A DNA stretch of 64,000 nt, taken from Luteibacter pinisoli. GTDB lineage: Bacteria > Pseudomonadota > Gammaproteobacteria > Xanthomonadales > Rhodanobacteraceae. The notes under the pieces are model-generated. The model was not told the DNA's origin. It did not search any database and saw only the letters and a list, made by a program, of their open reading frames with translations. Made by a program: the position numbers and the translations under genes. Below, one piece after another: positions 27,361 to 35,736 of the stretch (position 1 is its first letter; the number at the start of each line of letters is the position of its first letter). The DNA lies in contig NZ_CP041046.1 of assembly GCF_006385595.1 (NCBI RefSeq), positions 620,001 to 684,000 of the forward strand. Reading direction: 5' to 3'.

Positions 27361-30300
27361 GTGAACCTGCCTGAACTGTGTATCCGCCGCCCGGTGATGA
27401 CCACGCTGCTGATGGCGGCGCTGGTGATCTTCGGCATCGCGGCGTATCCCAAGCTCCCGGTCAACGAGCTGCCGAACGTCGACTTCCCCACCATCAACAT
27501 CAGCGCGAGCCTGCCGGGCGCGTCGCCGGAGACCATGGCGTCTTCGGTGGCCACGCCGCTGGAAGCGCAGCTCTCGACCATCGCGGGCATCGATTCGCTG
27601 ACCTCGTCCAGCTCGCTCGGCTCGACGACGATCACCGTCACCTTTGCCCTGGACCGCAGCATCGATGGCGCCGCGCAGGACGTGCAGGCCGCCATCTCCG
27701 CCGCGCAGCGCCAGCTGCCGCAGGACATGCCGACGCCGCCCACCTACCGCAAGGTGAACCCGGCGGACGCGCCCATCCTGTTCCTCACCATGCAGTCGTC
27801 CACGCTGCCGTTGTCCACCGTGGACGACTACGCGGAAACCGAGCTCGCCCAGCGCCTGTCGATGGTCGAAGGTGTCGCGCAGGTCAACGTCTACGGCTCG
27901 CAGAAGTACGCCGTGCGCATCGCGGTGAACCCGGACCGGCTCGCCGCCACGGGCATTGGCGTGGACCAGATGGCCAGCGCCGTCGCCGCGGCCAACGTCA
28001 ACAAGGCCACCGGTGCGCTCAATGGCAGCCGCCAGCTGCTGTCCATCCGTTCGGACGGCCAGCTCATGCGTGCGGCCGATTACAACCAGGTGGTTGTCGC
28101 CTATCGCAACGGCGCACCAATTCGTCTTTCCGATATCGCCAAGCCGCGCGATAGCGTGCAGGACGACCAGAAGGCCAGCTGGTTCAACGGCAAGCGCGCG
28201 ATCACCCTGGCCATCCAGCGCCAGCCGGGCGCGAATACGGTGGAAACCGTCGACCGCATCCTCACCCTGCTGCCGGGCTTCGAGGCCACGCTGCCGCCGT
28301 CGGTCAAGCTCGACGTGATGTACGACCGCTCGGTCTCCATCCGCGATTCCGTGCACGACGTGCAGTTCACCCTGGTGCTCGCGGGCATCCTCGTGGTGCT
28401 GGTGATCTACCTGTTCCTGGGCAACGCCTCGGCCACGCTGATTCCCGCCGTGGCCCTGCCGATTTCGGTGCTGGGCACGTTTGGCGCGATGTTCGCGCTG
28501 GGCTACAGCCTCGATAACCTGTCGTTGCTGGCGCTGACGCTGGCGGTGGGCTTCGTCGTCGACGATGCCATCGTGATGCTCGAAAACATCATGCGCCACA
28601 TCGAGCTGGGCGAACGGCCCTTCGAGGCGGCGGTGAAGGGCGCCAACGAGATCGGCTTCACCATCTTCTCCATGACGCTCTCGCTCGTCGCCGTGTTCAT
28701 CCCCGTGATGTTCATGGGTGGCATCGTCGGCCGCCTGTTCCACGAGTTCGCCGTGGTCATCAGCGTCTCCATCCTGATCTCCGGCTTCGTCTCGATCACG
28801 CTGACGCCCATGCTGTGCAGCCGCTTCGTCAAGGCGCACGCGCACGACAAGCGCAGCCGCATCGTGGTGTGGTTCGACAAGGGCTTCAGCGCACTGACGG
28901 CCGGCTACACCAGCACCTTGGGCTGGTGCATGCGCCACCCGCGCGTGGTGCTGGGCGTGTTTGCGCTGAGCCTCGCCGCCACCGGCGTGCTTTTCGCCAT
29001 CACCCCGAAGGATTTCATCCCCGCCGGTGACAGCGGCCAGCTGCGTGTGACGACCGAAGGCCCGACCGATATCTCATTCGCGGCCATGTCCGCGCGCCAG
29101 GAAGCGCTGGCGGAGATCGCGGGCAAGGATCCGAACATCGGCGGCTACATGTCGAGCGTCGGCGCCGGTGGTGCGCGCGCTACGATCAACTCCGGCTCCA
29201 TCCTGCTCACCCTGCGTCCGCCGTCCGAGCGCGGCCATACCACGCCGGACGAGATCATCCAGCAGCTGCGGCACAAGTTCGCCCAGGTGCCGGGTATCCG
29301 CACGTACATCCAGAACCCGCCCGCCATCCAGGTGGGCGGCCGCCAGTCGAAGGCGCAGTACCAGTACACGGTGCAGTCCACCGACCTGCAGGCGCTGTAT
29401 GCGTGGTCCGGCAAGCTGGTCAGCGCGTTCCAGAAGCTGCCGGGCTTCCAGGACGTCACCACCGACCTGGACCTCAACAGCCCGTCGATGATCGTGCAGG
29501 TGAACCGCGACAAGCTCGCACCGATGGGCCTGACCATGGACCAGGTGCAGACGGCGCTCGGCACGGCCTTCGGCGAGAACCAGATCTCCACCATCTACGG
29601 CTCGGCCACGCAGTACTGGGTGATCCTGCAGGTGGAGCGGCAGATGCAGGACGACCCTGCCGTGCTGTCCAAGTTGTACGTCACGTCCGATAGCGGCAAG
29701 CTGATTCCGCTCAGCACGGTGGCGCACTTCGAGCGCAAGCCGCAGGTGCTGACGGTGAACCACCAGGGCCAGCTGCCGGCGGTGACGGTGTCGTTCAACC
29801 TGGCGCCCGGTGTCTCGCTGAGCGATGCGGTAGGCAGTATCGACCGCGCGACCACGGAGCTGAAGTTGCCCGCCACGCTGAGTGGCAGCGTGCAGGGCAC
29901 GGCTCAGGCCTTCCAGGATTCGATCAAGGGCATGGGCCTGCTGTTGCTGCTCGCCGTGTTCGTGATCTACCTGGTGCTCGGCATCCTCTACGAGAGCTTC
30001 ATCCACCCGCTGACGATCCTGTCCGGCCTGCCCGCGGCGGCGGTGGGTGCGTTGCTCACGCTGGTGCTCTTCAACGCATCGCTCGACCTGTTCGCCTTCG
30101 TCGGCATCGTGATGCTGGTGGGTATCGTGAAGAAGAACGCGATCATGATGATCGACTTCGCCCTGGAGCGTCAGCGCGAAACCGGCGTCACGCCGTTCGA
30201 TGCGATCTACGAAGCCAGCCGCGTGCGTTTCCGTCCGATCATGATGACGACGATGGCGGCCTTCGCGGGCACGCTGCCGATTGCGCTGGGGATTGGCGCC

Positions 30301-30465
30301 GGTGCGGAGACGCGTCGTCCGCTCGGCCTGGCCGTCGTGGGTGGCCTGGTGGTGTCGCAGATCCTGACGCTGTACCTCACGCCGGTGATCTATCTCTACA
30401 TGAGTCGCTTGCAGGAGCGCGTGGCGCCGAAGCAGATCGAGGCCGAGCCGCTGCCGCATCACTGA
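27361..30465 (+). CDS. Efflux RND transporter permease (AcrB/MdtBC superfamily)
   Basis: A 1034-residue proton-driven inner-membrane pump with the usual twelve-helix duplicated layout: TM1 near 10-30 (VMTTLLMAALVIFGIAAYP), the first porter domain, TM2-6 at about 335-485, TM7 near 528, the second porter domain, and TM8-12 at about 855-1020. The proton-relay region in TM4 reads TLAVGFVVDDAIVMLENI with the Asp-Asp pair. The LPVNELPNVDFPTINISASL start resembles the MdtB/MdtC subgroup rather than AcrB. Substrates cannot be predicted. It starts at GTG 27361 and ends before a strong hairpin. Confidence 0.95.
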   Translation: MNLPELCIRRPVMTTLLMAALVIFGIAAYPKLPVNELPNVDFPTINISASLPGASPETMASSVATPLEAQLSTIAGIDSLTSSSSLGSTTITVTFALDRSIDGAAQDVQAAISAAQRQLPQDMPTPPTYRKVNPADAPILFLTMQSSTLPLSTVDDYAETELAQRLSMVEGVAQVNVYGSQKYAVRIAVNPDRLAATGIGVDQMASAVAAANVNKATGALNGSRQLLSIRSDGQLMRAADYNQVVVAYRNGAPIRLSDIAKPRDSVQDDQKASWFNGKRAITLAIQRQPGANTVETVDRILTLLPGFEATLPPSVKLDVMYDRSVSIRDSVHDVQFTLVLAGILVVLVIYLFLGNASATLIPAVALPISVLGTFGAMFALGYSLDNLSLLALTLAVGFVVDDAIVMLENIMRHIELGERPFEAAVKGANEIGFTIFSMTLSLVAVFIPVMFMGGIVGRLFHEFAVVISVSILISGFVSITLTPMLCSRFVKAHAHDKRSRIVVWFDKGFSALTAGYTSTLGWCMRHPRVVLGVFALSLAATGVLFAITPKDFIPAGDSGQLRVTTEGPTDISFAAMSARQEALAEIAGKDPNIGGYMSSVGAGGARATINSGSILLTLRPPSERGHTTPDEIIQQLRHKFAQVPGIRTYIQNPPAIQVGGRQSKAQYQYTVQSTDLQALYAWSGKLVSAFQKLPGFQDVTTDLDLNSPSMIVQVNRDKLAPMGLTMDQVQTALGTAFGENQISTIYGSATQYWVILQVERQMQDDPAVLSKLYVTSDSGKLIPLSTVAHFERKPQVLTVNHQGQLPAVTVSFNLAPGVSLSDAVGSIDRATTELKLPATLSGSVQGTAQAFQDSIKGMGLLLLLAVFVIYLVLGILYESFIHPLTILSGLPAAAVGALLTLVLFNASLDLFAFVGIVMLVGIVKKNAIMMIDFALERQRETGVTPFDAIYEASRVRFRPIMMTTMAAFAGTLPIALGIGAGAETRRPLGLAVVGGLVVSQILTLYLTPVIYLYMSRLQERVAPKQIEAEPLPHH

Positions 30466-30468
30466 CGC

Positions 30469-30501
30469 GTTGCGGGAGCGCACACCGTGCGCTCCCGCAA
30501 C
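30469..30501. terminator. Perfect 15-bp hairpin between convergent RND permease and M28 peptidase genes
   Basis: GTTGCGGGAGCGCAC is followed by ACC and the exact reverse complement GTGCGCTCCCGCAAC. Neither strand has a T run after it, so it is not a classical terminator; it may act as a bidirectional transcript-end stem or be a REP-like unit. It begins 3 bp after the permease stop. Confidence 0.6.
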
Positions 30502-30509
30502 CGACCGGC

Positions 30510-31952
30510 TTAGTCGTGCGCACCGTCTTTGGCGAACGCGCCCGCGGCCGAGCCGAAGTTGCCATCCGCCTGTGCCGCCATGTACGCGAAGGCCGCATAC
30601 ACCGCCACGTTCTGTGCCAGCGCCTTCGGATCGATCTTGTCCAGCGTGTCGTTGGCGTTGTGGTGGTAGTCGAAGTAGTCGGTGCCGTCCTGGGTCAGCG
30701 ACAGCGCCGCCATGCCCTTCGCGTGCATCTGCGAGAGATCCGAACCACCGCCGCCGGGCTTGTTCGGGTCGTAGGCCACGCCGATCGGTTCGATCACCTT
30801 GGCGATCTGCTCGATGGCGCCGCGTGCCTCGGGCTTCACCGAAGCGGTCATGCGCCAGATGCGGCCTGCGCCGAAGTCCGACTCGGTGCCCAGCTGGAAG
30901 TTCGACACGTCCTTCGCGTGCGCCTCGGCGTACGCGCGACCGCCCCACAGGCCCATCTCTTCATTGGCAAACGCGATGACGCGGATGGTGCGGTCCGGAC
31001 GCTGCGGCATGTCCTTGATGAGTTTTGCCGCGGCGGCTGCGATGGCGACGCCCGCGCCGTCATCGATGGCACCGGTGCCAAGGTCCCAGGAATCCAGGTG
31101 GCCGCCGATCGCGACGACTTCCTTCGGCTTCTTGCGGCCGGTGACTTCACCGATCACGTTCATGCCTTCGTAGGTGCCCTTGAAGCCGACGTCGAGGTCG
31201 AGCTTCAGTGTCACCGGCTTGCCTTCCTTCAGCACGCGCTCGAGCTGGTCGGCATCGGGCAGCGAAAGGGCGGCCGCGGGGATGGCGTCCTTCGGGTCGG
31301 TGAAACCGGTGACGCCCGTATGCGGCGTGCGGCTGTGCGGATCCGTACCCGCCGAGCGCAGCAGGTAGGCGGCGGCGCCCATCTGGGCAGCGAGCACCGG
31401 CCCGCGCGTGCGCGTGGCCGAGCCCATGCCGTAGTCGTGGCCGTCCTTCTGCTGCGTCATGTGCGTGCTGACGTAGACGATCTTGCCCTTCACCGTGGCC
31501 GGATCCGCGGCCTTGAACGCTTCCAGCGTGTCGAACGCCACGACCTCGGCGGTGAGGCCGCCCGCCGGCGTGCCGGCCGAGTAGCCCAGCGCCGTCAGCG
31601 CCAGCGGCTGCGGGAACGGCGCGACGATGGCGGCGTGTTCGCTGTGGCGCTCCCACAGCGGATAGCTCACCTTCTCGGTGTAGACCTTGTCGAAGCCCAT
31701 GGCCTTGAACTTCGCCACGGTCCACTCGACGCCACGCTTGTCGGCCTCGCTGCCGGCCAGGCGCGGGCCCACTTCGGTGGTCAGCGCGGACACGAACTCG
31801 TAGCCGGTGTTGTCGGCCATGGCCTTGTCGCGCAGCTCGGTGGCCGCGGCAACAGCCTTCGCCGGAATGGTGGTGGCCTTGTCGGCCGCGTGGGCGGAGC
31901 AGGCAAGTGCAATGCACGCGGCCAGCGCGTGGAAACGAAGAGCAGGACGCAT
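30510..31952 (-). CDS. M28 family zinc metallopeptidase (secreted aminopeptidase/carboxypeptidase Q type)
   Basis: A 480-residue periplasmic or secreted exopeptidase. The signal peptide ends near residue 22 (LAACIALACSAHA-AD). A PA-type inserted domain (EVVAFDTLEAFKAADPATVK) precedes the M28 catalytic domain, with zinc ligands in GGHLDSWDLGTGAIDD (His, Asp), ANEEMGLWGG (catalytic Glu and ligand Glu), TESDFGAGRI (Asp) and YHHNANDTLDKID (His). The ATG at 31952 gives a proper signal peptide; the frame runs further upstream but without secretion features. It is the distal of three minus-strand genes and is separated from the histidine kinase by about 70 bp. Confidence 0.93.
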   Translation of the reverse strand: MRPALRFHALAACIALACSAHAADKATTIPAKAVAAATELRDKAMADNTGYEFVSALTTEVGPRLAGSEADKRGVEWTVAKFKAMGFDKVYTEKVSYPLWERHSEHAAIVAPFPQPLALTALGYSAGTPAGGLTAEVVAFDTLEAFKAADPATVKGKIVYVSTHMTQQKDGHDYGMGSATRTRGPVLAAQMGAAAYLLRSAGTDPHSRTPHTGVTGFTDPKDAIPAAALSLPDADQLERVLKEGKPVTLKLDLDVGFKGTYEGMNVIGEVTGRKKPKEVVAIGGHLDSWDLGTGAIDDGAGVAIAAAAAKLIKDMPQRPDRTIRVIAFANEEMGLWGGRAYAEAHAKDVSNFQLGTESDFGAGRIWRMTASVKPEARGAIEQIAKVIEPIGVAYDPNKPGGGGSDLSQMHAKGMAALSLTQDGTDYFDYHHNANDTLDKIDPKALAQNVAVYAAFAYMAAQADGNFGSAAGAFAKDGAHD

Positions 31953-32020
31953 CGATGACCCCCGGGGACGTAAACCCCGATTATGGACCCCGCACCCGGT
32001 GTGGGCGCGTAGGTCGGAAG

Positions 32021-33394
32021 TCATGCATGCAGGCGGGCGGGCAGGGTCACCGAGGCGCGCAGGCCACCTTCGCGGCGGTTGCGCAGCTCCACCTGGCCGC
32101 CGTGTTCGGAGACGATGGCGCGGACGCTGGCCAGGCCCAGGCCGATCCCGCCGGTATCGCGATTGCGCGAGGCCTCGAGGCGGAAGAACGGCTCGAACAC
32201 CTGGCGCTGCATCATCTCGGGGATGCCCGGGCCGTCGTCGTCGACCTCGAGGATGCAGGCCTCGCCCTGGAAACGCAGGCGCATGCGCACGCGGTCGCCG
32301 TACTTCAGGCCGTTCTCGACCAGGTTCATCACGACGCGGCGCAGGGCCAGCGGATCGCCATCCACGGTGATGGGCTGGCCGGCCTGCAGGGCCACGTCGT
32401 GGCCCACGTCCACCAGGTCATCGGCCACGCTTTCCACCAGCAGGCGGAAATCCAGCGGCTGGCGATGCGCGCCCGACGAGCGGTCGCGGATGAAATCCAG
32501 CGCCGCGGCAATCATCGTGCGCATTTCCTGGATGTCAGCGTCCACCTTCTCGCCCAGGGGCGCCGGCAAGCCATCCAGGCGGAACGACAGGCGTGTGAGC
32601 GGCGTGCGCAGGTCATGCGCGATGGCCGCGATCATATGCGTGCGCTCCTGCATCATCCGGTTCATGCGCGCCTGCATGGCGTTGAACGCATCCACGGCCT
32701 GGCGCATTTCCGTCGGCCCCTCGCGCGGCACCGGTGGCGCGCCGCTGTCGCCGCCCAGGCGATGCGCGGCTTCCGCGAAGCGGCGGATCGGTGACGACAG
32801 CGCGCTGGCGAACAGGCCGGCCAGCGGCAGCATCACGAGCAGGCCGAGGCCGAGCATCCACAGCAGGCGCGCGCTCACCGTGTCGGTAAACGGCATCGGT
32901 GGCACCGAGGCCACGCGCCACGTCCCGTCGTCCTGGCGCAGGGCGATGACCGAACCCGGGCCGATCGTCGCGCGCATGGGCCCGGCGATCGGGCCGAAGC
33001 CGGCGGTGGTCGCGAAGACACGCAGGTTGGTGCGGTCGGTGGCGAGCATGCCAGCCAGGCGCTCGGCGACATGCGACGACATGCCTTCGTCGTAACCGTC
33101 GCTGGCCACCGGGGGCGCGCTGGCGACGGCGACTTCAATGTCCGTGCCGTGCGGCGGCCCGAAGCCCCCCGGGGGGCCCATCTCACCGGGGCCGCGTCCG
33201 CCATCGAACGGATGGCCGAACGCCTGCAGGTCCGGACGCAGGGCGGCGACGATATCGAAGAGGCCGGCGCTGGCCGTCGGGCGGGGCGGCTTCACGCTGA
33301 ACACCAGGAAGCCGATGGCTTCGGCCACCAGCAGCGCGCACGACATCATCAGGAAACTGCGCGCGAAGATCGACATCCGCGGAATGCGCATCAT
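32021..33394 (-). CDS. Sensor histidine kinase
   Basis: A 457-residue two-component sensor. One membrane segment lies near residues 14-34, a periplasmic domain of about 140 residues (rich in Pro/Gly around 64-84) follows, then a second membrane segment near 176-198, HAMP, HisKA with the phospho-acceptor His260 in AIAHDLRTPLTRLS, and a HATPase_c domain with N-box VVMNLVENGLKYG and G-boxes DDGPGIP and GIGLGLA. The architecture is EnvZ/OmpR-like. Its ATG overlaps the response-regulator stop by 4 bp. The signal sensed is unknown. Confidence 0.95.
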   Translation of the reverse strand: MMRIPRMSIFARSFLMMSCALLVAEAIGFLVFSVKPPRPTASAGLFDIVAALRPDLQAFGHPFDGGRGPGEMGPPGGFGPPHGTDIEVAVASAPPVASDGYDEGMSSHVAERLAGMLATDRTNLRVFATTAGFGPIAGPMRATIGPGSVIALRQDDGTWRVASVPPMPFTDTVSARLLWMLGLGLLVMLPLAGLFASALSSPIRRFAEAAHRLGGDSGAPPVPREGPTEMRQAVDAFNAMQARMNRMMQERTHMIAAIAHDLRTPLTRLSFRLDGLPAPLGEKVDADIQEMRTMIAAALDFIRDRSSGAHRQPLDFRLLVESVADDLVDVGHDVALQAGQPITVDGDPLALRRVVMNLVENGLKYGDRVRMRLRFQGEACILEVDDDGPGIPEMMQRQVFEPFFRLEASRNRDTGGIGLGLASVRAIVSEHGGQVELRNRREGGLRASVTLPARLHA

Positions 33395-34110
33395 GCGTGG
33401 GCCACCTTGGGGACAAGCATGTATCCCTCGTTGCGGACGGTGCGGATCATTTCCATCGCGGCGCGGTCGTTGAGTTTGCGGCGCAGGCGGCTGATCTGCG
33501 TATCGATGGCGCGGTCGTACACCTCGGTGCGGCCGCCATGGACGAGGTCGAGCAGCTGGTCGCGGGTGAGAATGCGTTGCGGGTGGTCGACGAAGGCGCG
33601 CAGCAAGGCGAATTCCCCGTCGGAGAGATTGATGAAGATGCCCGTGGGGTCGCGCAGGTCGCGCCGGGTGACATCGAGGCGCCAGCCGGCAAACAGGTAC
33701 GGGCGGCTGTCATCCGGGGTGGCCGCATCGACGCTGGTGGTCCGGCGCAACAGGGCGCGCACGCGCGCGAGCAGTTCCCGCGGGTTGCACGGCTTGGCCA
33801 GGTAGTCGTCCGCGCCCACCTCCAGGCCGATGATCCGGTCGGTATCGTCGCCCAGGGCACTGAGGATGATCACCGGCGGCCCCTTGTCGGCGGCGAGCCG
33901 GCGGGCGGCGGAGAGGCCGTCTTCCCCGGGCATCATCACGTCGAGCACCACCAGGTCCGGGCGCTCGCGCGCGATGGCGAGGTCCATCTGGGCCGAATTC
34001 TCGGCCACCTGCACGCGATAGCCATGCCCGCCCAGGAAGCCGGCAATCAGGTTACGGAGTTCGGGGTCGTCGTCGACCACCAGGATAAGGGCGTTGAGGT
34101 CCATGGCCAT
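33391..34110 (-). CDS. OmpR-family response regulator
   Basis: A 239-residue DNA-binding regulator. The receiver domain has the acidic pocket VVDDDPE, the phospho-acceptor Asp57 in DLVVLDVMMPGEDG, and the LAKPCNPREL switch Lys. A linker leads to a winged-helix domain with EFALLRAFVDHPQRILTR and AIDTQISRLRRKLND. The open frame continues about 1.5 kb upstream antisense to other genes; the ATG at 34110 (or 34104) is chosen from the receiver-domain boundary. It is the first gene of a regulator-kinase pair, divergent from a small acidic secreted protein that it may control (inferred from position). Confidence 0.95.
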   Translation of the reverse strand: MAMDLNALILVVDDDPELRNLIAGFLGGHGYRVQVAENSAQMDLAIARERPDLVVLDVMMPGEDGLSAARRLAADKGPPVIILSALGDDTDRIIGLEVGADDYLAKPCNPRELLARVRALLRRTTSVDAATPDDSRPYLFAGWRLDVTRRDLRDPTGIFINLSDGEFALLRAFVDHPQRILTRDQLLDLVHGGRTEVYDRAIDTQISRLRRKLNDRAAMEMIRTVRNEGYMLVPKVAHA

Positions 34111-34253
34111 GCTGCGTTTGATAGCAGAAACCGGCCCCCGGCGCGTGTCCGGGCTGCCACGGCGGCGACACACATCGGACACATGGCGACAACGGCGAGT
34201 GACCTGGCGCCGGTAGCCTGCGGCAAAACCACTGCCATGCAGGCCCTCGACCG

Positions 34254-34577
34254 ATGCTCGTCTTCCCTCGCTGGACCACCACGCTGCTCGCGTTCGCCAT
34301 GACGGCGGCCGCTGCCGCGTATGCGCAGGACCGCGACGCACCGCGCCATCCGCCGCACGACCCGAAGGTGGAAGCGGCCCTGGACGATTGCTGGGTGGAA
34401 TACGGCGGCGAGGCGGATGACCCGGTGCCGCAGGAGATGATGGCTGACTGCATGGCTTCGAAGGGTTTTTCCATGCCTGAGCACGGCCCGCCCCCGCCGC
34501 CGGGGGCACCGCACGGCCAGCCCCCCGGTGACGACGATGACGATGACGACGTCGTCGACCTGTTCTTCGGCCCCTGA
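34254..34577 (+). CDS. Small acidic secreted protein, unknown function
   Basis: A 107-residue protein with a clear signal peptide (LLAFAMTAAAAAYAQD). The mature part is about 82 residues with two cysteines about 21 residues apart (DDCWVEYGG and MADCMASKG), a Pro/His-rich stretch (EHGPPPPPGAPHG) and an Asp run of seven before VVDLFFGP. It lies divergently from the two-component system with about 140 bp between and 16 bp ahead of the AraC regulator GTG. The composition suggests a metal- or cation-binding periplasmic protein, which is an inference. No family is recognised. Confidence 0.7.
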   Translation: MLVFPRWTTTLLAFAMTAAAAAYAQDRDAPRHPPHDPKVEAALDDCWVEYGGEADDPVPQEMMADCMASKGFSMPEHGPPPPPGAPHGQPPGDDDDDDDVVDLFFGP

Positions 34578-34593
34578 TAGCGAGGAGACACCC

Positions 34594-35604
34594 GTGCCCT
34601 ACCCGCAGACCGCCCTGCGCATCGCGCAGCCCGACATCGCCCCCCGCGGGCACATGTTCGCGGCGCAGCGCTTCTGGGATGAGTTCGGCCAGGGAGCGGC
34701 CCGCCAGCAAGGCCAGGCCGTGTTGCTGGACGGCTACGCCGGCAACCGCCTGCGCTTCGCCACGTTCAGCCACACGCCGCACGTGTTCAGCAGCGACCAC
34801 CTGTCCCGCGAGCACCGCCACGCCGCCCTGCTCACGCTGCAGCTGGAAGGCGAGAGCCGGGTGGAACAGCACGGCCGGCGCACCGCCCTGGTGCCAGGTG
34901 ACTTCTGCCTCATCGACCTGTCCCGGCCGTTCCGGGTGGAAACCGGTCGCGCGCTGATGCAGGCCACCTACCTGCCGCTGTCCGTGTTGCGCGACGCGGT
35001 GCCTCGCCTGGAGCAGGTCGCGGCCGTCAGCCTGCACGGCGGGATGGCTGCCGTGGGTTTCCTGCGCAGCCTGTATCGCGAGCTGTTCGACAGCGCGAGC
35101 GACATGACCGAAGCCGTGGCGGACCAGCTCGTGGAGGCGATACCGCACATGCTTGCGGCCGCGACCTCCACGATGGGAGATCTTGCGCCTCCGCCTTCGC
35201 AACTTCGCCAGCATCACAAGGAGCAGGTGCGCCGTTACGTCCGCGAGCACCTGGATGATCCGGGCCTCTGCGCCGAGATGATCGGCAAGGGCGTAGGCCT
35301 TTCCACAAGCTATCTGTTCGAGTTGTTTGCCGACGAAGAGATGACGCTGATGCGCTGGGTGCGTTCGGAACGTCTTGCGCGCTGCCGGCGAGAACTTGCG
35401 GATGCGTCCTTGCGATATCGCAGCATTGCGCACATTGCGCAGGCGTGGGGTTTTGGTGATATGACGCACTTCGGCAGAAGCTTTCGCGAAGCGTATGGCG
35501 TGTCGCCGCGCGCATGGCGCCAGGCGTCGCGTATGGACATCCATCCGTCCAAGGAAATGCCGAGCGATGGCCGAGTTTCGGCCCACGTCGCTACAGGGAT
35601 TTAA
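34594..35604 (+). CDS. AraC-family transcriptional regulator
   Basis: A 336-residue regulator with an N-terminal cupin-type sensing domain of the AraC_binding_2 kind (SRVEQHGRRTALVPGDFCLI, LSRPFRVETG) and a C-terminal double helix-turn-helix (YVREHLDDPGLCAEMIGKG; IAHIAQAWGFGDMTHFGRSF; YGVSPRAWR). The GTG at 34594 has GAGGAG 5-8 bp upstream and fixes the start; the frame is open further up inside the neighbouring gene. The adjacent TonB-dependent receptor gene begins about 130 bp later on the same strand and is a plausible target. Confidence 0.92.
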   Translation: MPYPQTALRIAQPDIAPRGHMFAAQRFWDEFGQGAARQQGQAVLLDGYAGNRLRFATFSHTPHVFSSDHLSREHRHAALLTLQLEGESRVEQHGRRTALVPGDFCLIDLSRPFRVETGRALMQATYLPLSVLRDAVPRLEQVAAVSLHGGMAAVGFLRSLYRELFDSASDMTEAVADQLVEAIPHMLAAATSTMGDLAPPPSQLRQHHKEQVRRYVREHLDDPGLCAEMIGKGVGLSTSYLFELFADEEMTLMRWVRSERLARCRRELADASLRYRSIAHIAQAWGFGDMTHFGRSFREAYGVSPRAWRQASRMDIHPSKEMPSDGRVSAHVATGI

Positions 35605-35736
35605 CACTACATTGCTTTTGCGGCGACCGCCTTTGATGCGGCGCACGCGAGCCTTCTCCCGGTGCGGTGGGGATGGCGCACGCCAGGCGTTGCGTCGGTA
35701 GAAGGCCTTCTACTTCATTTTTTGGGGAGTCCCGCA

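Noticed and set aside
25668..27743. Minus-strand ORF of 691 codons across marR and the RND adaptor
   Set aside because: Antisense shadow: no domain, and both sense genes carry family motifs.
34111..35646. Long N-terminal extension of the response-regulator frame on the minus strand
   Set aside because: The receiver domain begins at the ATG near 34110 and the extension is antisense to two real plus-strand genes.
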